A stretch of 63,801 nucleotides of DNA from Beijerinckiaceae bacterium (GCA_019753285.1 JAIELD010000006.1:1-63801), one strand, 5' to 3'; positions 8,617 to 18,295 are shown, counted from the stretch's first letter. Notes: generated from the letters alone by a model not told the origin. A program made the numbers and translations.

Positions 8617-10085
8617 CGACACGGAAGGAGCGCGCCCGCTGCCTGATGTTCCAGGGCACCGGGTCCGACGTCGGCAAGTCGCTGCTCGTCGCGGGTCTTG
8701 CCCGCGTTTTTCGCCGCCGCGGCCTCAAGGTTGCGCCGTTCAAGCCGCAGAACATGTCGAATAACGCCGCCGTGACGGCCGATGGCGGCGAGATCGGCCG
8801 GGCGCAGGCGCTGCAGGCGATCGCCTGCGGACTCGAGCCTTCGGTCCACATGAATCCTGTGTTGCTGAAGCCGCAGAGCGAGGTCGGCTCGCAGATCATC
8901 GTACAGGGCCGCATGTGGCGGTCCGCGAAGGCGCGCGAATACCAGTCGCTGAAGCCGGGCTTGCTACCCCGCGTTATCGAGAGCTTCGACATATTGAGGG
9001 CCGAGCATGACCTCGTTCTCGTCGAGGGAGCGGGCAGCGCGGCCGAGATAAATCTGCGCCAGGGCGACATCGCCAATATGGGGTTTGCGCAGGCGACGAA
9101 CGCTCCCGTGATCATCATCGGCGACATCGATCGAGGCGGGGTGATCGCCAGCGTCGTCGGCATGAAGTCCGTCCTGCCGGCTGACGACGCTGGCCTGATC
9201 TCAGGCTTTCTCATCAATAAGATGCGTGGCGACCCGACCCTGTTTTCGGATGGCATGCAGTTCATCGCTGAGCGGACCGGCTGGCCTGCCCTGGGGCTGG
9301 TGCCCTTCTTCGAGCGCGCGCGTGAGTTGCCGGCAGAGGACGGTCTTGGCCTTGCGTCAAGCGCCGCCCGCTCGCAGGCGAGGCTCAAGATCGCTGTCCT
9401 CGCCTATCCGCGCATCTCGAACTTCGATGATTTCGATCCGCTGCTCGCAGAAGGTGACGTCGAGCTTGTCGTCCTGCGGCCGGGCGATGCGCTGCCCGGC
9501 GATTGCAGGCTCGTCATCCTGCCAGGCTCGAAAGCGACCGTCGCTGATCTCGACGCGTTAAGGCAGACCGGGTGGGACATCGACATAGCGGCGCATCTCC
9601 GTCGCGGCGGGCATATCCTCGGTATTTGCGGCGGCTATCAGATGCTTGGCCGCAGCATCGCCGACCCCGACGGCATCGAGGGGCTGCCGCAGGTGGCAGC
9701 GGGGCTCGGCTTGCTCAATGTCGAAACGCTGCTCACGGGTGAGAAACGCCTTTCACAGGTTTCAGGGGTCGAGGCGGGCGGTGCGCGCTTCCACGGCTAC
9801 GAGATGCATGTCGGTGAGACGACCCGGCCGCCGAATGCGCGGGCGATGCTGACCTTCGATGACGGACGGAGCGATGGCGTCGTGACGGGAAATGGCCGCA
9901 TCGCCGGGTGCTATGTGCATGGACTGTTCGCCGATGCCGACTTCCGCGCAGCTTATCTCGGCCTGTTTGGCGCACGCTCTAACGGCCGCGATCATTCGGA
10001 CGTCATAGAGGAGGTGCTGGACGCGCTCGCAGCGCATCTCGAACGGTATGTCGACTGCGACGTCCTGCTCGCTATCGCGCGCTGA
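8613..10085 (+). CDS. cobQ: Cobyric acid synthase
   Basis: CobQ amidates positions b, d, e and g of adenosylcobyrinic acid a,c-diamide using glutamine and ATP. The N-terminal dethiobiotin-synthetase-like domain shows [18 protein letters not shown] (P-loop) and [11 protein letters not shown]. The C-terminal class I glutamine amidotransferase domain shows [11 protein letters not shown], with the nucleophilic cysteine, and the catalytic His in GCYVHGLF. The 490-residue length is normal. The start is uncertain: TTG at 8613 overlaps the cobO stop, while an ATG at 8646 follows a good GGAAGGAG but at a long spacing. The 3' end overlaps the convergent cobD by 14 bases. Confidence 0.95.
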   Translation: MTTRKERARCLMFQGTGSDVGKSLLVAGLARVFRRRGLKVAPFKPQNMSNNAAVTADGGEIGRAQALQAIACGLEPSVHMNPVLLKPQSEVGSQIIVQGRMWRSAKAREYQSLKPGLLPRVIESFDILRAEHDLVLVEGAGSAAEINLRQGDIANMGFAQATNAPVIIIGDIDRGGVIASVVGMKSVLPADDAGLISGFLINKMRGDPTLFSDGMQFIAERTGWPALGLVPFFERARELPAEDGLGLASSAARSQARLKIAVLAYPRISNFDDFDPLLAEGDVELVVLRPGDALPGDCRLVILPGSKATVADLDALRQTGWDIDIAAHLRRGGHILGICGGYQMLGRSIADPDGIEGLPQVAAGLGLLNVETLLTGEKRLSQVSGVEAGGARFHGYEMHVGETTRPPNARAMLTFDDGRSDGVVTGNGRIAGCYVHGLFADADFRAAYLGLFGARSNGRDHSDVIEEVLDALAAHLERYVDCDVLLAIAR

Positions 10086-11049
10086 GGGCGAGGAGCAGGC
10101 CGACGAGCACGAACTGTAACATGGCAGCGATCCGCCATAGCGCGAGTGCTTTGCGGATATCGGCGGCGCTTGCGTCCCGGCGGCCGTCCCCGATGAAGAC
10201 GCTGTCGACCACTTCGCCATCATAAACCCGTGGCCCCGCGAGCTGGAGGCTGAGCGCTCCGGCCATCGCTGCCTCCGGCCAGCCGGCATTCGGCGATTTG
10301 TGCTTGCCAGCATCGCGCAGGGTCACGGTCAAGGCTTTCGACGCCGAAGCGCCTGGCAACAGCCAAGCCGCCACCACGAAGAGCAACGCCGTCAGGCGCG
10401 ATGCCGGTAGGTTGATGAGGTCGTCGAGGCGAGCCGCCGCCCAACCGAACGAGCGATGGCGCGGTGTCAGATGGCCGATCATGCTGTCGGCCGTGTTGAC
10501 GCATTTGTAGAAGACGCCGCCGGCAACACCGCCAAGACCGAGCCAAAGCGCCGGCGCGACGACACCGTCCGACGCGCTCTCCGCAAGGCTTTCGATCGCG
10601 GCGCGGCAGACCCCTGCCTCGTCCAAAGTCTCCGGATCGCGGCCGACGATCATCGAGACGGCCTTGCGTCCAGCCGCCAGCCCGTCACGCTCCAGCGCGC
10701 TCGCAACTGCTGCGACATGCTGGTCGAGACTGCGCTGAGCCAGAAGGGACGACGATAGAACCGCCATGATCGCGAGGGCGAGGGCCGATGGCAGTGTAGC
10801 GGCGATGACAGCCTGGAGCAGCACCGCGACAAGTATCAGCATCAAGAGAAGCGCACCGAGGCCCGCTGCGCCAAAGATGCGGCGTTTGATCGCCGGATCG
10901 TCATCGCGGTTGAAATGCACGTCGAGCCAGGCGATCGCTGCCCCCATCCACGTCACCGGATGTCCGATCCGCCGAAACAAGCCTTGCGGATAGCCAACGA
11001 GCGCTTCGAACGCTAAAGCCATCAGTAACATGCAGAGCGAAGCGGTCAT
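10072..11049 (-). CDS. cobD: Adenosylcobinamide-phosphate synthase (CbiB/CobD membrane protein)
   Basis: CobD attaches aminopropanol (phosphate) to adenosylcobyric acid, giving adenosylcobinamide (phosphate). The 325-residue inner-membrane protein has several hydrophobic segments. These include one at the N-terminus and a long one around residues 65-105 ([20 protein letters not shown] onward), then [19 protein letters not shown], which is a family signature, and a final membrane span at the C-terminus. [17 protein letters not shown] after the first segment is typical of CbiB. The start ATG at 11047-11049 shares bases with the divergent cobC start. An internal ATG at residue 7 is an alternative. 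Confidence 0.93.
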   Translation of the reverse strand: MTASLCMLLMALAFEALVGYPQGLFRRIGHPVTWMGAAIAWLDVHFNRDDDPAIKRRIFGAAGLGALLLMLILVAVLLQAVIAATLPSALALAIMAVLSSSLLAQRSLDQHVAAVASALERDGLAAGRKAVSMIVGRDPETLDEAGVCRAAIESLAESASDGVVAPALWLGLGGVAGGVFYKCVNTADSMIGHLTPRHRSFGWAAARLDDLINLPASRLTALLFVVAAWLLPGASASKALTVTLRDAGKHKSPNAGWPEAAMAGALSLQLAGPRVYDGEVVDSVFIGDGRRDASAADIRKALALWRIAAMLQFVLVGLLLALSAR

Positions 11050-12100
11050 GAGCGGAGGTCAAACGGCTGAGCGCGGAGGTGAAGATCGCTCCGCTTTAGA
11101 GCCGTTGTTCCATGGCGGCAATCTTGCCGAAGCGGCGAGGCTGTTTCCGCAGGCGCCTCAACCATGGATCGACCTTTCGACCGGCATCAACCCGAACGCC
11201 TATCCGATCCCCGCCGCGTCGCTGGAGGCGTATCACCGTCTGCCGGCCCCGTCGGCGCTTACGGATTTGGAGTCGGTTGCCCGGCTCGCCTATGGCGCGC
11301 CGCCGGCGAGCTCGGTTCTGGCTGCCGCAGGCACGCATCCGATCCTTACATCCCTTTCACGCCTCCTGCCTCATGCAAGAGTCGCCATTCTCGGCCCAAC
11401 CTACGCCGAACACGCCCATGTCTGGCGGCGCGCCGGCAATGCTGTCGAGGTCGTGCAGGACCTCGGTGCGCTTCTGAAGAGCGACGTAGCGGTGATTGTC
11501 AGACCCAATAACCCTGACGGCCGCTTCGAGCCTCGATGCGTGTTGGACGATTTGCTGGATAACTCACGGCGAACCGGTCAGCTCCTCATCGTGGACGAAG
11601 CCTTCGTCGATCTCCTTCCCCCGGGCTCGTCGGTCGTCGACCGCCTGCCCGAAGCAAACCTCCTCGTCCTGCGTTCGTTCGGCAAGACATATGGGCTTGC
11701 CGGCCTGCGCCTCGCCTTTGCGATCGGGAGGGCTGACATCATTGCGCCGCTTCGCGCGGAACTCGGCCCTTGGCCGGTTTCCGGCCCGGCGATCGCCATC
11801 GCTGTACGCGCTCTGGACGACATGAGCTGGCTGGCGAAAGCGCGGGTGGAGGCGGAGACGGCCAGTCAGTGGCTGATCGACCTGATGATGCGGAACGGCC
11901 TGCCGGCGACCGGAAGCGCGCTGCTGTTCCACTGCATCGATCATGACGCTGCGGCTACGCTCTTTCACCATCTTGGCCGGCACGGCATCTATGTCCGCCG
12001 GTTCGAGGATCAGCCGCGGCGGCTGCGGATCGGAATTCCTCCGGCCGATGCGGAGCTCAGGCGGCGCATCGCGCACGCGTTCGATACGTTCGAGCGCTGA
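11048..12100 (+). CDS. cobC: Threonine-phosphate decarboxylase / CobC aminotransferase-fold protein
   Basis: This PLP enzyme of aminotransferase class I/II provides the aminopropanol moiety used by CobD. HGGNLAEAARLFP and WIDLSTGINPNAYP are the characteristic N-terminal segments of the CobC/CobD(Salmonella) family. RPNNPDGRF, VDEAFVDLLP and SFGKTYGLAGLRLAFAIG, with the PLP lysine, follow in order. It is 350 residues long from the ATG at 11048; an ATG at 11030 would add six residues and neither has a strong ribosome site. The start codon lies on the opposite strand of the cobD start, so the divergent pair has no intergenic DNA. Confidence 0.92.
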   Translation: MSGGQTAERGGEDRSALEPLFHGGNLAEAARLFPQAPQPWIDLSTGINPNAYPIPAASLEAYHRLPAPSALTDLESVARLAYGAPPASSVLAAAGTHPILTSLSRLLPHARVAILGPTYAEHAHVWRRAGNAVEVVQDLGALLKSDVAVIVRPNNPDGRFEPRCVLDDLLDNSRRTGQLLIVDEAFVDLLPPGSSVVDRLPEANLLVLRSFGKTYGLAGLRLAFAIGRADIIAPLRAELGPWPVSGPAIAIAVRALDDMSWLAKARVEAETASQWLIDLMMRNGLPATGSALLFHCIDHDAAATLFHHLGRHGIYVRRFEDQPRRLRIGIPPADAELRRRIAHAFDTFER

Positions 12101-12111
12101 CCAGCCCGCCG

Positions 12112-12129
12112 AGCCAGCACGGTGCGGCT
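12112..12129. terminator. Possible hairpin between convergent cobC and cobP
   Basis: AGCC-A-GCA-CGG-TGC-GGCT can fold into a short stem with one bulged A. It sits in the 27-base gap between the ends of the convergent genes cobC and cobP and slightly overlaps the cobP stop codon. There is no T-tract on either side, so this is a weak candidate. Confidence 0.3.
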
Positions 12130-12661
12130 AGACCGACGCTTGCCCCCTGCCCTCGCTGTCCTTCAGCACGAGCGGCAGGCCGGCTGCCACGAAGACCACC
12201 CTCTCTGCCGCTCCGGCCACGGCCTGGTTGAGCCGCCCCTGCGCGTCGCGGAACCGGCGCGAGAGCGCGTTTTCGGGAACGATGCCCAGGCCCACCTCGT
12301 TGCTCACGAAGATAACGGGCCCCGCCATGCGCGGCATCGCTGAGACGAGCGCATCGCTCATGGCCTCGACGTCGAGTTCGGCGAACATCACGTTCGAGAG
12401 CCAGAGCGTGAGGCAATCGACGAGCATGACCCTGTCGGCGCGGCTTTCCTTGACCAGCACGCGTGGCAGGTCGATCTGCTCCTCGATCGTCGTCCAGTGC
12501 GCGCCGCGCTCGGCGCGGTGCCGGGCGATCCGCTCGGTCATCTCCGCATCGCCGGCCCATCCGGTCGCAAGATAGATGGTCTCAAGCCCCATACCTTCGG
12601 CAAGGCCAAGTGAATGGCGCGTCTTGCCCGAGCGCGCACCGCCGAGAACGAGCGTCTTCAT
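12128..12661 (-). CDS. cobP: Bifunctional adenosylcobinamide kinase / adenosylcobinamide-phosphate guanylyltransferase
   Basis: CobP (CobU) phosphorylates adenosylcobinamide and then activates it with GTP for joining to the lower ligand. The 177-residue protein starts MKTLVLGGARSGKTRHSLGLAE, the P-loop of the family. It continues with IYLATGWAGDAEMTERIARHRAER, which carries the guanylylated-histidine region, then VDCLTLWLSN and FVSNEVGLGIVPENALSRRFRD. It ends 27 bases from convergent cobC. The 234 bases upstream (12662-12895), down to the end of the Nit1C operon, contain a small CCCGC/GCGGG hairpin near 12670 and no gene I can support. Confidence 0.95.
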   Translation of the reverse strand: MKTLVLGGARSGKTRHSLGLAEGMGLETIYLATGWAGDAEMTERIARHRAERGAHWTTIEEQIDLPRVLVKESRADRVMLVDCLTLWLSNVMFAELDVEAMSDALVSAMPRMAGPVIFVSNEVGLGIVPENALSRRFRDAQGRLNQAVAGAAERVVFVAAGLPLVLKDSEGRGQASV

Positions 12662-12895
12662 GCGCGACCCGCCCTTGCGCGGGCCTTGATACGATATGGA
12701 TGCATCTGGAAACGATCGACAGCTGGTGTGTTGGACCCGTTCTAAAAGACAAGTCCTGGCATTGGCAGCCTATCGAAGCTGGTCTGTGATTTCCACCCCG
12801 CCGCAAGGTTATGATCCCGTGACAGCAAGGCACTGATCACAATGTCTCTTACAGACACGATCTCGCGTCGGGTGACCGTCTTGCGCAGCCGATCG

Positions 12896-14191
12896 TCATG
12901 CGGCGTCCACGACGGGCTGCGCTTCGCGAGCGGCTGCAATATGGTCTACGACAAACTCCGCATCGCGGCCGACGGATGAAAACCTGCCCGAGCCCCAGGT
13001 GTGCAGCCAGGGCAGGCCAAGGAAATAGAGGCCGGGCTGACGCGTGATGCCGCGCTGGTGCTGCGGATGGCCGTTATCATTGAAGACCGGCGCGTCCAGC
13101 CAGCGGAAATCGGGCCTGAAGCCGATGCACCAGATGATGGCCGACACGCCGCGTGAAAAGAGATCGAGCTCGGTCGGCTCTTCTTCAGGTTCCCACACCG
13201 GTCGATAGACGGAGGGCGGCGGCGCGGCGATGCCGTTGTCGGCGATATGTTTGTCGATGGCGGCGTTGATGCCGTTATAGGTGCGGTCAGCGGCATCGAG
13301 CGCCGCACGCAGCGTCTGCCGGAAGCGGATCGTGCTGCCGTCGATATCGTCCATGAGGCCGTAGAGCGCCATGCCTTCCCGCGCAAATTTTCTGAGATCG
13401 ATGTCTCGGCCCCCATCGCGTCCCGTAACGTAATGATTGCTGTTGTCGCGCACGCCCTCCCGCAGCGGGTGTTGGTCGACCGGCAATTCGTAATAGTTCA
13501 TCTCCGCCAGCCAGGTGACGACATCCTTGCCGCGATAGAACCGAGCGCAGCGCGGCGAGTCTCCGACCGCGAGGTGCACCTTCCTCCCTGCCAGATGCAG
13601 ATCCTCGGCGATCTGCGCCCCCGATTGACCACTGCCCACCACCAGCACTTCTCCCGCTGGAAGCGATTGCGGATTGCGATATTGCTCTGAATGGAGCTGA
13701 ACGATGTGCGCGGGAAGTCGGTCCGCACCACGTGGAATGATCGGGATGCTATAGCCGCCTGAAGCGACGATGACCTGATCGGCTACGTAATACCCCTTTG
13801 ACGTAAAGATTGAAAATCGGCCATTCGTAGCGCGGGCGACCCGCGTCACCTCGACGCCTTCGAGCAGCGGCGCGTCGAACGAGCGACGAAAGCCATCGAG
13901 ATAATCGAGGATCTCCGACTTCACCATGAAGCCGTCAGGGTCGTCCCCTCCATAGGGGTGCCCAGGCAAATTGCACTGCCAGTTCGGCGTCACGAGGCAG
14001 AAGCTGTCCCAGCGCTGATCGCTCCAGACATGGCAGGCGGTCTTGCGTTCGAAGACGAGATGGTCGACGCCCCGCTTCGTCAGGTGGTAACTCGCCGAAA
14101 GGCCAGCCTGGCCGCCGCCGATCACTGCTACCGAAATCCGCCTCGACGCCCCATCATCCGTCGTTCCCACGGGTGTCTCATGATCGATCAT
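12896..14191 (-). CDS. nitH: Nit1C flavin-dependent monooxygenase, MSMEG_0569 family
   Basis: A 431-residue FAD/NAD(P)H oxidoreductase and the last gene of the Nit1C operon. It has the FAD-binding VAVIGGGQAGLSASYHL near residue 22, a second Rossmann motif VVGSGQSGAQIAEDLHLAG in the middle, and YFLGLPWLHTWGSGRFSSVG near the end, a segment that seems characteristic of the MSMEG_0569 family. In described Nit1C clusters this is the NADH-dependent FAD monooxygenase (NitH). An oxidation step in cyanide or nitrile use is inferred from that association. The start ATG overlaps the stop of the small gene upstream (ATGA). Confidence 0.88.
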   Translation of the reverse strand: MIDHETPVGTTDDGASRRISVAVIGGGQAGLSASYHLTKRGVDHLVFERKTACHVWSDQRWDSFCLVTPNWQCNLPGHPYGGDDPDGFMVKSEILDYLDGFRRSFDAPLLEGVEVTRVARATNGRFSIFTSKGYYVADQVIVASGGYSIPIIPRGADRLPAHIVQLHSEQYRNPQSLPAGEVLVVGSGQSGAQIAEDLHLAGRKVHLAVGDSPRCARFYRGKDVVTWLAEMNYYELPVDQHPLREGVRDNSNHYVTGRDGGRDIDLRKFAREGMALYGLMDDIDGSTIRFRQTLRAALDAADRTYNGINAAIDKHIADNGIAAPPPSVYRPVWEPEEEPTELDLFSRGVSAIIWCIGFRPDFRWLDAPVFNDNGHPQHQRGITRQPGLYFLGLPWLHTWGSGRFSSVGRDAEFVVDHIAAAREAQPVVDAA

Positions 14192-14472
14192 TCGAAAGCC
14201 TCCACTTTGACAGTCGCGTCAGGCCGCCCTGCGAAGCTTCGGCCGGCGGCCTCGATGCGGGAGAGTTGTGCAAGCGCCAGCGAACACGGCCGGCCATACT
14301 TCGCCTCCACACGGTCGCTTGCGATCGTCAGTGCGGTCCGGCTGCGGGCGAGGAATTCGGCGAGCGGATAGGCGTTTCCCGGCTGGAAATAATCCTTGAT
14401 GACGAGTGAGGGCGAATAGCAGGCTTCGGTCACGCCATCTGGCCAGCGGATATGGAAGCGCATCTCAGGCAT
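14188..14472 (-). CDS. nitG: Small nitrogen-starvation protein, MSMEG_0570 family
   Basis: A 94-residue protein with the MSMEG_0570-family pattern MRFHIRWPDGVTEACYSPSLV, then KDYFQPGNAYPLAEFLARSR and a C-terminal VKVEAFE. It is found almost only inside Nit1C clusters and its biochemical role is unknown. The start could be the ATG at 14470-14472 or the one three codons later. The first overlaps the upstream glycosyltransferase by eight bases. The nitG symbol is applied by elimination from the published cluster and is less certain than the family assignment. Confidence 0.82.
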   Translation of the reverse strand: MPEMRFHIRWPDGVTEACYSPSLVIKDYFQPGNAYPLAEFLARSRTALTIASDRVEAKYGRPCSLALAQLSRIEAAGRSFAGRPDATVKVEAFE

Positions 14473-15646
14473 GCTCGACCTCGCGTTGCATCTCTCTCAA
14501 AGCCTCATATACGGGTAGATGACGCCGTGCGGTATCGAGCCAATCATGGCGGCGGGCGACGGCAAGGCCGTTCTCGATGACGCGCTTTCGCGATTTTGTA
14601 TCGAGGCTTGCCATCATCGCATCGGCGATCGAGCGGGCGTCAGCCGGATCGCACCAGCAGGCGTCGCCTTCCTCGAGATACTCCGTGAAGGGGGCAATGC
14701 GCGAGACGACGACAGGCACGCCGCTCGCCATCGCCTCCAGCACGACGAGGCCAAATCCCTCCTTGACGGAGGGAAAGACCAGCGCATCGGCGATGCGGTA
14801 GAGCGCGGGCATGTCCTCATCGGCGATCCTGCCGGCGCGTATGACGGCCGAGATCGGCAGCTTCGAGGCGGCGAACACCTCCTCGAACCGGCGCCGGTAG
14901 ACATCGTGATCGAGCAAAGAGACGCCGCCTGCGATGATGAGCCGTGCGTCAGCATGAACCGCGTGCACTTGCGCGAAGGCTTCGATGATGCGGACGGTGT
15001 TCTTGCGGGATTCCACCCCGCCGACCGCCAGAAAGGTCGGCCCTTCGCCAAGCTCGTACCGCGCGCGAAGCGAGCGTTCGCGGTCATCCTCCTCGGGCTT
15101 GAACCGCGAGCGATCGACGCCATTGGCGACGATCTCCGCCCGGAGGCCAAAGCGGTCTTCTAACGCTTTCTGCCAAAGGTTGCTCACGACGAAATGCCGG
15201 TCCGCCGAGACGATCGCCCGATCCTGCAGCGCGGCCATGCGCTCATGCTCGAAGGCATCGATGTGATGCACCGTGCGCGCGAACGCGCCGATCAGGCCCC
15301 GCTCTCTCAAGGTCGCCAGCGCGTTGGCCGACATCCCATCCTGTGCGTGGAAGACGTCGAAATGTCGATGCGCTTGATTCTCAAAATGAGCGACATAGTC
15401 CTCGACCCGCTGCTCGACCATGGCAGCAAGGTTCGCGGGAGCGGGCGTCGCCGGGACGCTCACCGTCTCGCAATGCGTTTGACGAAAGAAGCCAGCCCCC
15501 GTGACATCCGGGGCATGCACGACCGCTTCGTGGCCGAGCCGGACGAGAGCATCGCCAAGCTCAAGCGCATGCACCACCCCGCCGCGCGGATTGGTCGAGT
15601 GCGCGAGAATGGCGATACGAAGAGGCTTTGGCGTGCCGGGGCTCAT
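14465..15646 (-). CDS. Glycosyltransferase, GT4 type, MSMEG_0565 family
   Basis: A 393-residue retaining GT4-like glycosyltransferase. The N-terminal Rossmann region starts LRIAILAHSTNPRGGVVHALELGDAL. The nucleotide-sugar site is visible as PSVKEGFGLVVLEAMASGVP, with the EX7E pattern, around residue 295. FLAVGGVESRKNTVRIIEAF is also typical of GT4. It is the extra glycosyltransferase found in a subset of Nit1C clusters (mycobacterial MSMEG_0565 type). The acceptor and donor are unknown. Starts and stops overlap both neighbours, so it belongs to the operon rather than being a bystander. Confidence 0.85.
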   Translation of the reverse strand: MSPGTPKPLRIAILAHSTNPRGGVVHALELGDALVRLGHEAVVHAPDVTGAGFFRQTHCETVSVPATPAPANLAAMVEQRVEDYVAHFENQAHRHFDVFHAQDGMSANALATLRERGLIGAFARTVHHIDAFEHERMAALQDRAIVSADRHFVVSNLWQKALEDRFGLRAEIVANGVDRSRFKPEEDDRERSLRARYELGEGPTFLAVGGVESRKNTVRIIEAFAQVHAVHADARLIIAGGVSLLDHDVYRRRFEEVFAASKLPISAVIRAGRIADEDMPALYRIADALVFPSVKEGFGLVVLEAMASGVPVVVSRIAPFTEYLEEGDACWCDPADARSIADAMMASLDTKSRKRVIENGLAVARRHDWLDTARRHLPVYEALREMQREVEHA

Positions 15647-16623
15647 GCAGCGTCCCTCGTGCCAGCACAGTTGAGAAGCGGCCGCGAGGAAAAGTCCCAG
15701 ATCATTTCGGTCGAAACGCCGTCGGTGATCGAGACCCGGCTGCCGCTGACGATGCCGCCGATATCGGCAGAGGCGATGCCGCGCTCGGCGAAGCGCGCGA
15801 TGACGGCGGCGCTGTCAGACGGAGTAACCGAAAGCAGGTAACCGAAGCTCGGAAAGGTCGTCAGCCAGCGAGTCGCCTCGACGCCCTCGGGAGCGGGGAC
15901 GTTGCGGACGTCGATGATGATCCCGACACCGGAACACTCCGCCAGCATCGCTGCAGTCCCCACAATGCCGCCCTGGCTGATGTCTTTCGCCGCACGGCAG
16001 AGGCCTGCCTCGGCGATCTGAGGCAGCAGTTCGAGGTCGGCACGCAGACGCTCGGCGGGAGCCTCGGTCGCCGCCTCCCAGTTTGAAAACGGTTCGCGAT
16101 AGCGACCCCTCAGATCAGTCGCTGCGATGAGCCGGTCGCCGGGCCTTGCATCGAAGCTGGTGAGCAGCCGTTTGGCACGGCCAAGCACCGCCACGGACAG
16201 TTGCCCGCGATCTGTGCGGATATTGGTATGACCTCCGACAAGCGGCACGCCGAACCGATCGGAGGCAGCGCGCAAACCGTCCATCACTGCCGCAGCATTG
16301 GCCTCGCCATCGGCCCAGATGGCATCGACGACGGCAATCGCACGGCCGCCCATCGCGGCGATGTCCGACAGATTGACCATTACGCCGCACCAGCCGGCGA
16401 ACCAGGGATCGCCGGCGACGAATTCATTCATGAAACCTTCGATCGCGAACAGCAGATAGCCGTCACCATCGGGAATGGCGGCGCAGTCATCGCCGACGGG
16501 AACTGCGCATTTCCCCGAAAGACCAAGCCGCTGCACCGCGAGCCCGATATCGGCCTTCGCCGCCAAACCCCGTCCGGCGCGGAGTGTTTCCGCAATCGCA
16601 GGCAATGAGGACGGCGTGAGCAT
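15643..16623 (-). CDS. nitF: AIR-synthase-like protein, Sll0787 family
   Basis: A 326-residue member of the AIRS/GARS ATP-binding fold (PurM, SelD, HypE and ThiL relatives), of the Sll0787 subfamily restricted to Nit1C clusters. The N-terminal metal/ATP segment shows CAVPVGDDCAAIPDGDGYLLF and the core shows VNLSDIAAMGGRAIAVVDAIW, both typical of the fold. LVGGHTNI and KDISQGGIVGTAAML follow. It probably activates a substrate with ATP, but the substrate is not known. It overlaps the GNAT gene by one base (TGATG) and the glycosyltransferase by four. Confidence 0.85.
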   Translation of the reverse strand: MLTPSSLPAIAETLRAGRGLAAKADIGLAVQRLGLSGKCAVPVGDDCAAIPDGDGYLLFAIEGFMNEFVAGDPWFAGWCGVMVNLSDIAAMGGRAIAVVDAIWADGEANAAAVMDGLRAASDRFGVPLVGGHTNIRTDRGQLSVAVLGRAKRLLTSFDARPGDRLIAATDLRGRYREPFSNWEAATEAPAERLRADLELLPQIAEAGLCRAAKDISQGGIVGTAAMLAECSGVGIIIDVRNVPAPEGVEATRWLTTFPSFGYLLSVTPSDSAAVIARFAERGIASADIGGIVSGSRVSITDGVSTEMIWDFSSRPLLNCAGTRDAA

Positions 16624-17162
16624 CAGGCCGCCCGCTTCGGCAAAGCGAGAAAGCCGATCTCCGGCGTCATGAACGGCGGGTAAGCGGCAAGGTCAGCCTC
16701 CATCTTGTGATGGGGATGGCCATGGATCGTCACCTCGTCGAGCGTCGTCCAGTGGAGCCGACGAAAAAGCGGCACGTTTTGCGACTGCACATGCGCCAGA
16801 AAGCGGGTGCAGCCGCGTGCATGCGCGGCGGAGACCGCAAGCTGGATGAGCGAGGTGCCAAGCGCGCCGACCCGTCTGTGGCGCGGGCAGACGGCGAGCC
16901 GCGAGCCCCACCAGAGGCCGGGCTCCGCCTCATGAATCCGTACTGTGCCAACGACCTCATCGGCTGCGATGCCCAGCAGCGAGAGCGCGACGATCGCGAT
17001 GGCGCTGTCGTCGATTGCGTCGCGATCGTCGTCGAAGAGGCCCTGCTCCTTGCAGAAGACGTGATGACGAAGCCGCGCCGCACCATCGCGCTCCCAGTGC
17101 TCGGTGGCGAATTTGATCTGGAATTCACACGCCGTGAAGGCCTGGAACGGTTCGAAGATCAT
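16623..17162 (-). CDS. nitE: GNAT-family N-acyltransferase, MSMEG_0567/Sll0786 family
   Basis: A 179-residue acyltransferase of the GNAT fold. VGTVRIHEAEPGLWWGSRLAVCPRHR with RRVGALGTSLIQLA contains the acyl-CoA pyrophosphate loop region, and FLAHVQSQNVPLFRRLHW the C-terminal strand. I use the ATG at 17160-17162 (MIFEPFQAF) because it overlaps the radical SAM stop as ATGA. The open frame continues 16 codons upstream but only inside that gene. It sits between the radical SAM and AIRS-like genes, which is the canonical Nit1C order. The substrate is unknown. Confidence 0.85.
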   Translation of the reverse strand: MIFEPFQAFTACEFQIKFATEHWERDGAARLRHHVFCKEQGLFDDDRDAIDDSAIAIVALSLLGIAADEVVGTVRIHEAEPGLWWGSRLAVCPRHRRVGALGTSLIQLAVSAAHARGCTRFLAHVQSQNVPLFRRLHWTTLDEVTIHGHPHHKMEADLAAYPPFMTPEIGFLALPKRAA

Positions 17163-18295
17163 GCGACAGCGCTCCGCTCGTAGGTCGAAAGCGCCGAGCA
17201 GGCACCGCATTTCGCGCAGCCTGCCTTCACATCGACCGCCTTCAGCCCGCTGCTCACCAGCATGCGCGAGAGCGGTCCGAGGATGCCGTGAATGAAGTCG
17301 GGCTTCGGTGCCGGATGACTTTCGAGCGGCGTGCCGGAGATCGGCACGAACGGCACCACGAACGGATAAACGCCGATGGCAACGAGCCGCTCGCAGACGG
17401 CAAGAATCTCCTCGGCCGTATCGCCGAGGCCGGCGAGAATGTAGCTCGAGACCTGTCCGCGCCCGAATACGGGAACCGCAGCCTCGAAGGCCTCGAAATA
17501 GCGCTTCACCGAGACCTGCGCCTTGCCGGGCATGATGCGCCGCCGCACGCTTTCGCTGACGGCTTCGAGGTGCATGCCGAGAGCGTCGGCCCCGGCCTCG
17601 TGCATGCGCGCGAACCAGGCGTCATCGTCTGGCGGCTCGCACTGCACCTGGATCGGCAGATCGACTGCCGCCTTCACCCCGGCCGCACTCTCGGCCAAAA
17701 TCGCCGCGCCGCGATCGCTTCCGGCCGGCGTACCGGTCGTCATCACCATATGCCTGACGCCGTCGAGCTCGACTGCGGCCTTCGCGACTTCGCCGAGCTG
17801 AGCCGGCGTCTTGCGCTCGATCGTCCGGCCCGCCGCGAGCGATTGGCCGATGGCGCAAAACTGGCAGGTCTTGGTGCGGCTCTGATAACGGATGCAGGTC
17901 TGCAGCACCGTCGTCGCCAACACATCGCGCCCGTGCAGAACGGCGATCTTGGAGTAGGGAATGCCGTCGGCGGTGGTGAGGCCGTAGAATTTCGGCCGTG
18001 GCGGAAAACTGATTTCGCCGAGCGGCAGACCATCGCGCAGCACGCGGCTCCTGCCGAATTCATCCGGCTGCTCGACGAGATAGGGGCTCTCGAAGGCGGG
18101 TGCCGTATGAACCGGCACCATCACCGTCATGCCGTCAATCGTGATCGCCTTGTGGTCGGACGGGCCAGCGCCGCCGCGGCGGCTGTCGGCCCCTGCCTTT
18201 GGATCAACCAGACGCGCTCCGAAGGACTGCAACTCGTTGATGAGCTGTTCCGTCGGCAGCGGCTTGAGGTCGGTTTGCTGATGGATCGGTTTCAT
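17159..18295 (-). CDS. nitD: Radical SAM protein, MSMEG_0568 family
   Basis: A 378-residue radical SAM enzyme of the Nit1C-specific MSMEG_0568 family. Its N-terminus ([15 protein letters not shown] and [15 protein letters not shown]) is family-typical, so the gene really begins inside the end of the nitrilase gene. The presumed [4Fe-4S] cysteines are at about 134, 144 and 147 (spacing CX9CX2C, in [18 protein letters not shown]) instead of the usual CX3CX2C. A second cluster, CAKCGAC, lies near residues 360-366. The start is ATG at 18293-18295; a GTG three codons earlier is possible. The substrate is unknown. In published Nit1C clusters this is NitD. Confidence 0.85.
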   Translation of the reverse strand: MKPIHQQTDLKPLPTEQLINELQSFGARLVDPKAGADSRRGGAGPSDHKAITIDGMTVMVPVHTAPAFESPYLVEQPDEFGRSRVLRDGLPLGEISFPPRPKFYGLTTADGIPYSKIAVLHGRDVLATTVLQTCIRYQSRTKTCQFCAIGQSLAAGRTIERKTPAQLGEVAKAAVELDGVRHMVMTTGTPAGSDRGAAILAESAAGVKAAVDLPIQVQCEPPDDDAWFARMHEAGADALGMHLEAVSESVRRRIMPGKAQVSVKRYFEAFEAAVPVFGRGQVSSYILAGLGDTAEEILAVCERLVAIGVYPFVVPFVPISGTPLESHPAPKPDFIHGILGPLSRMLVSSGLKAVDVKAGCAKCGACSALSTYERSAVA

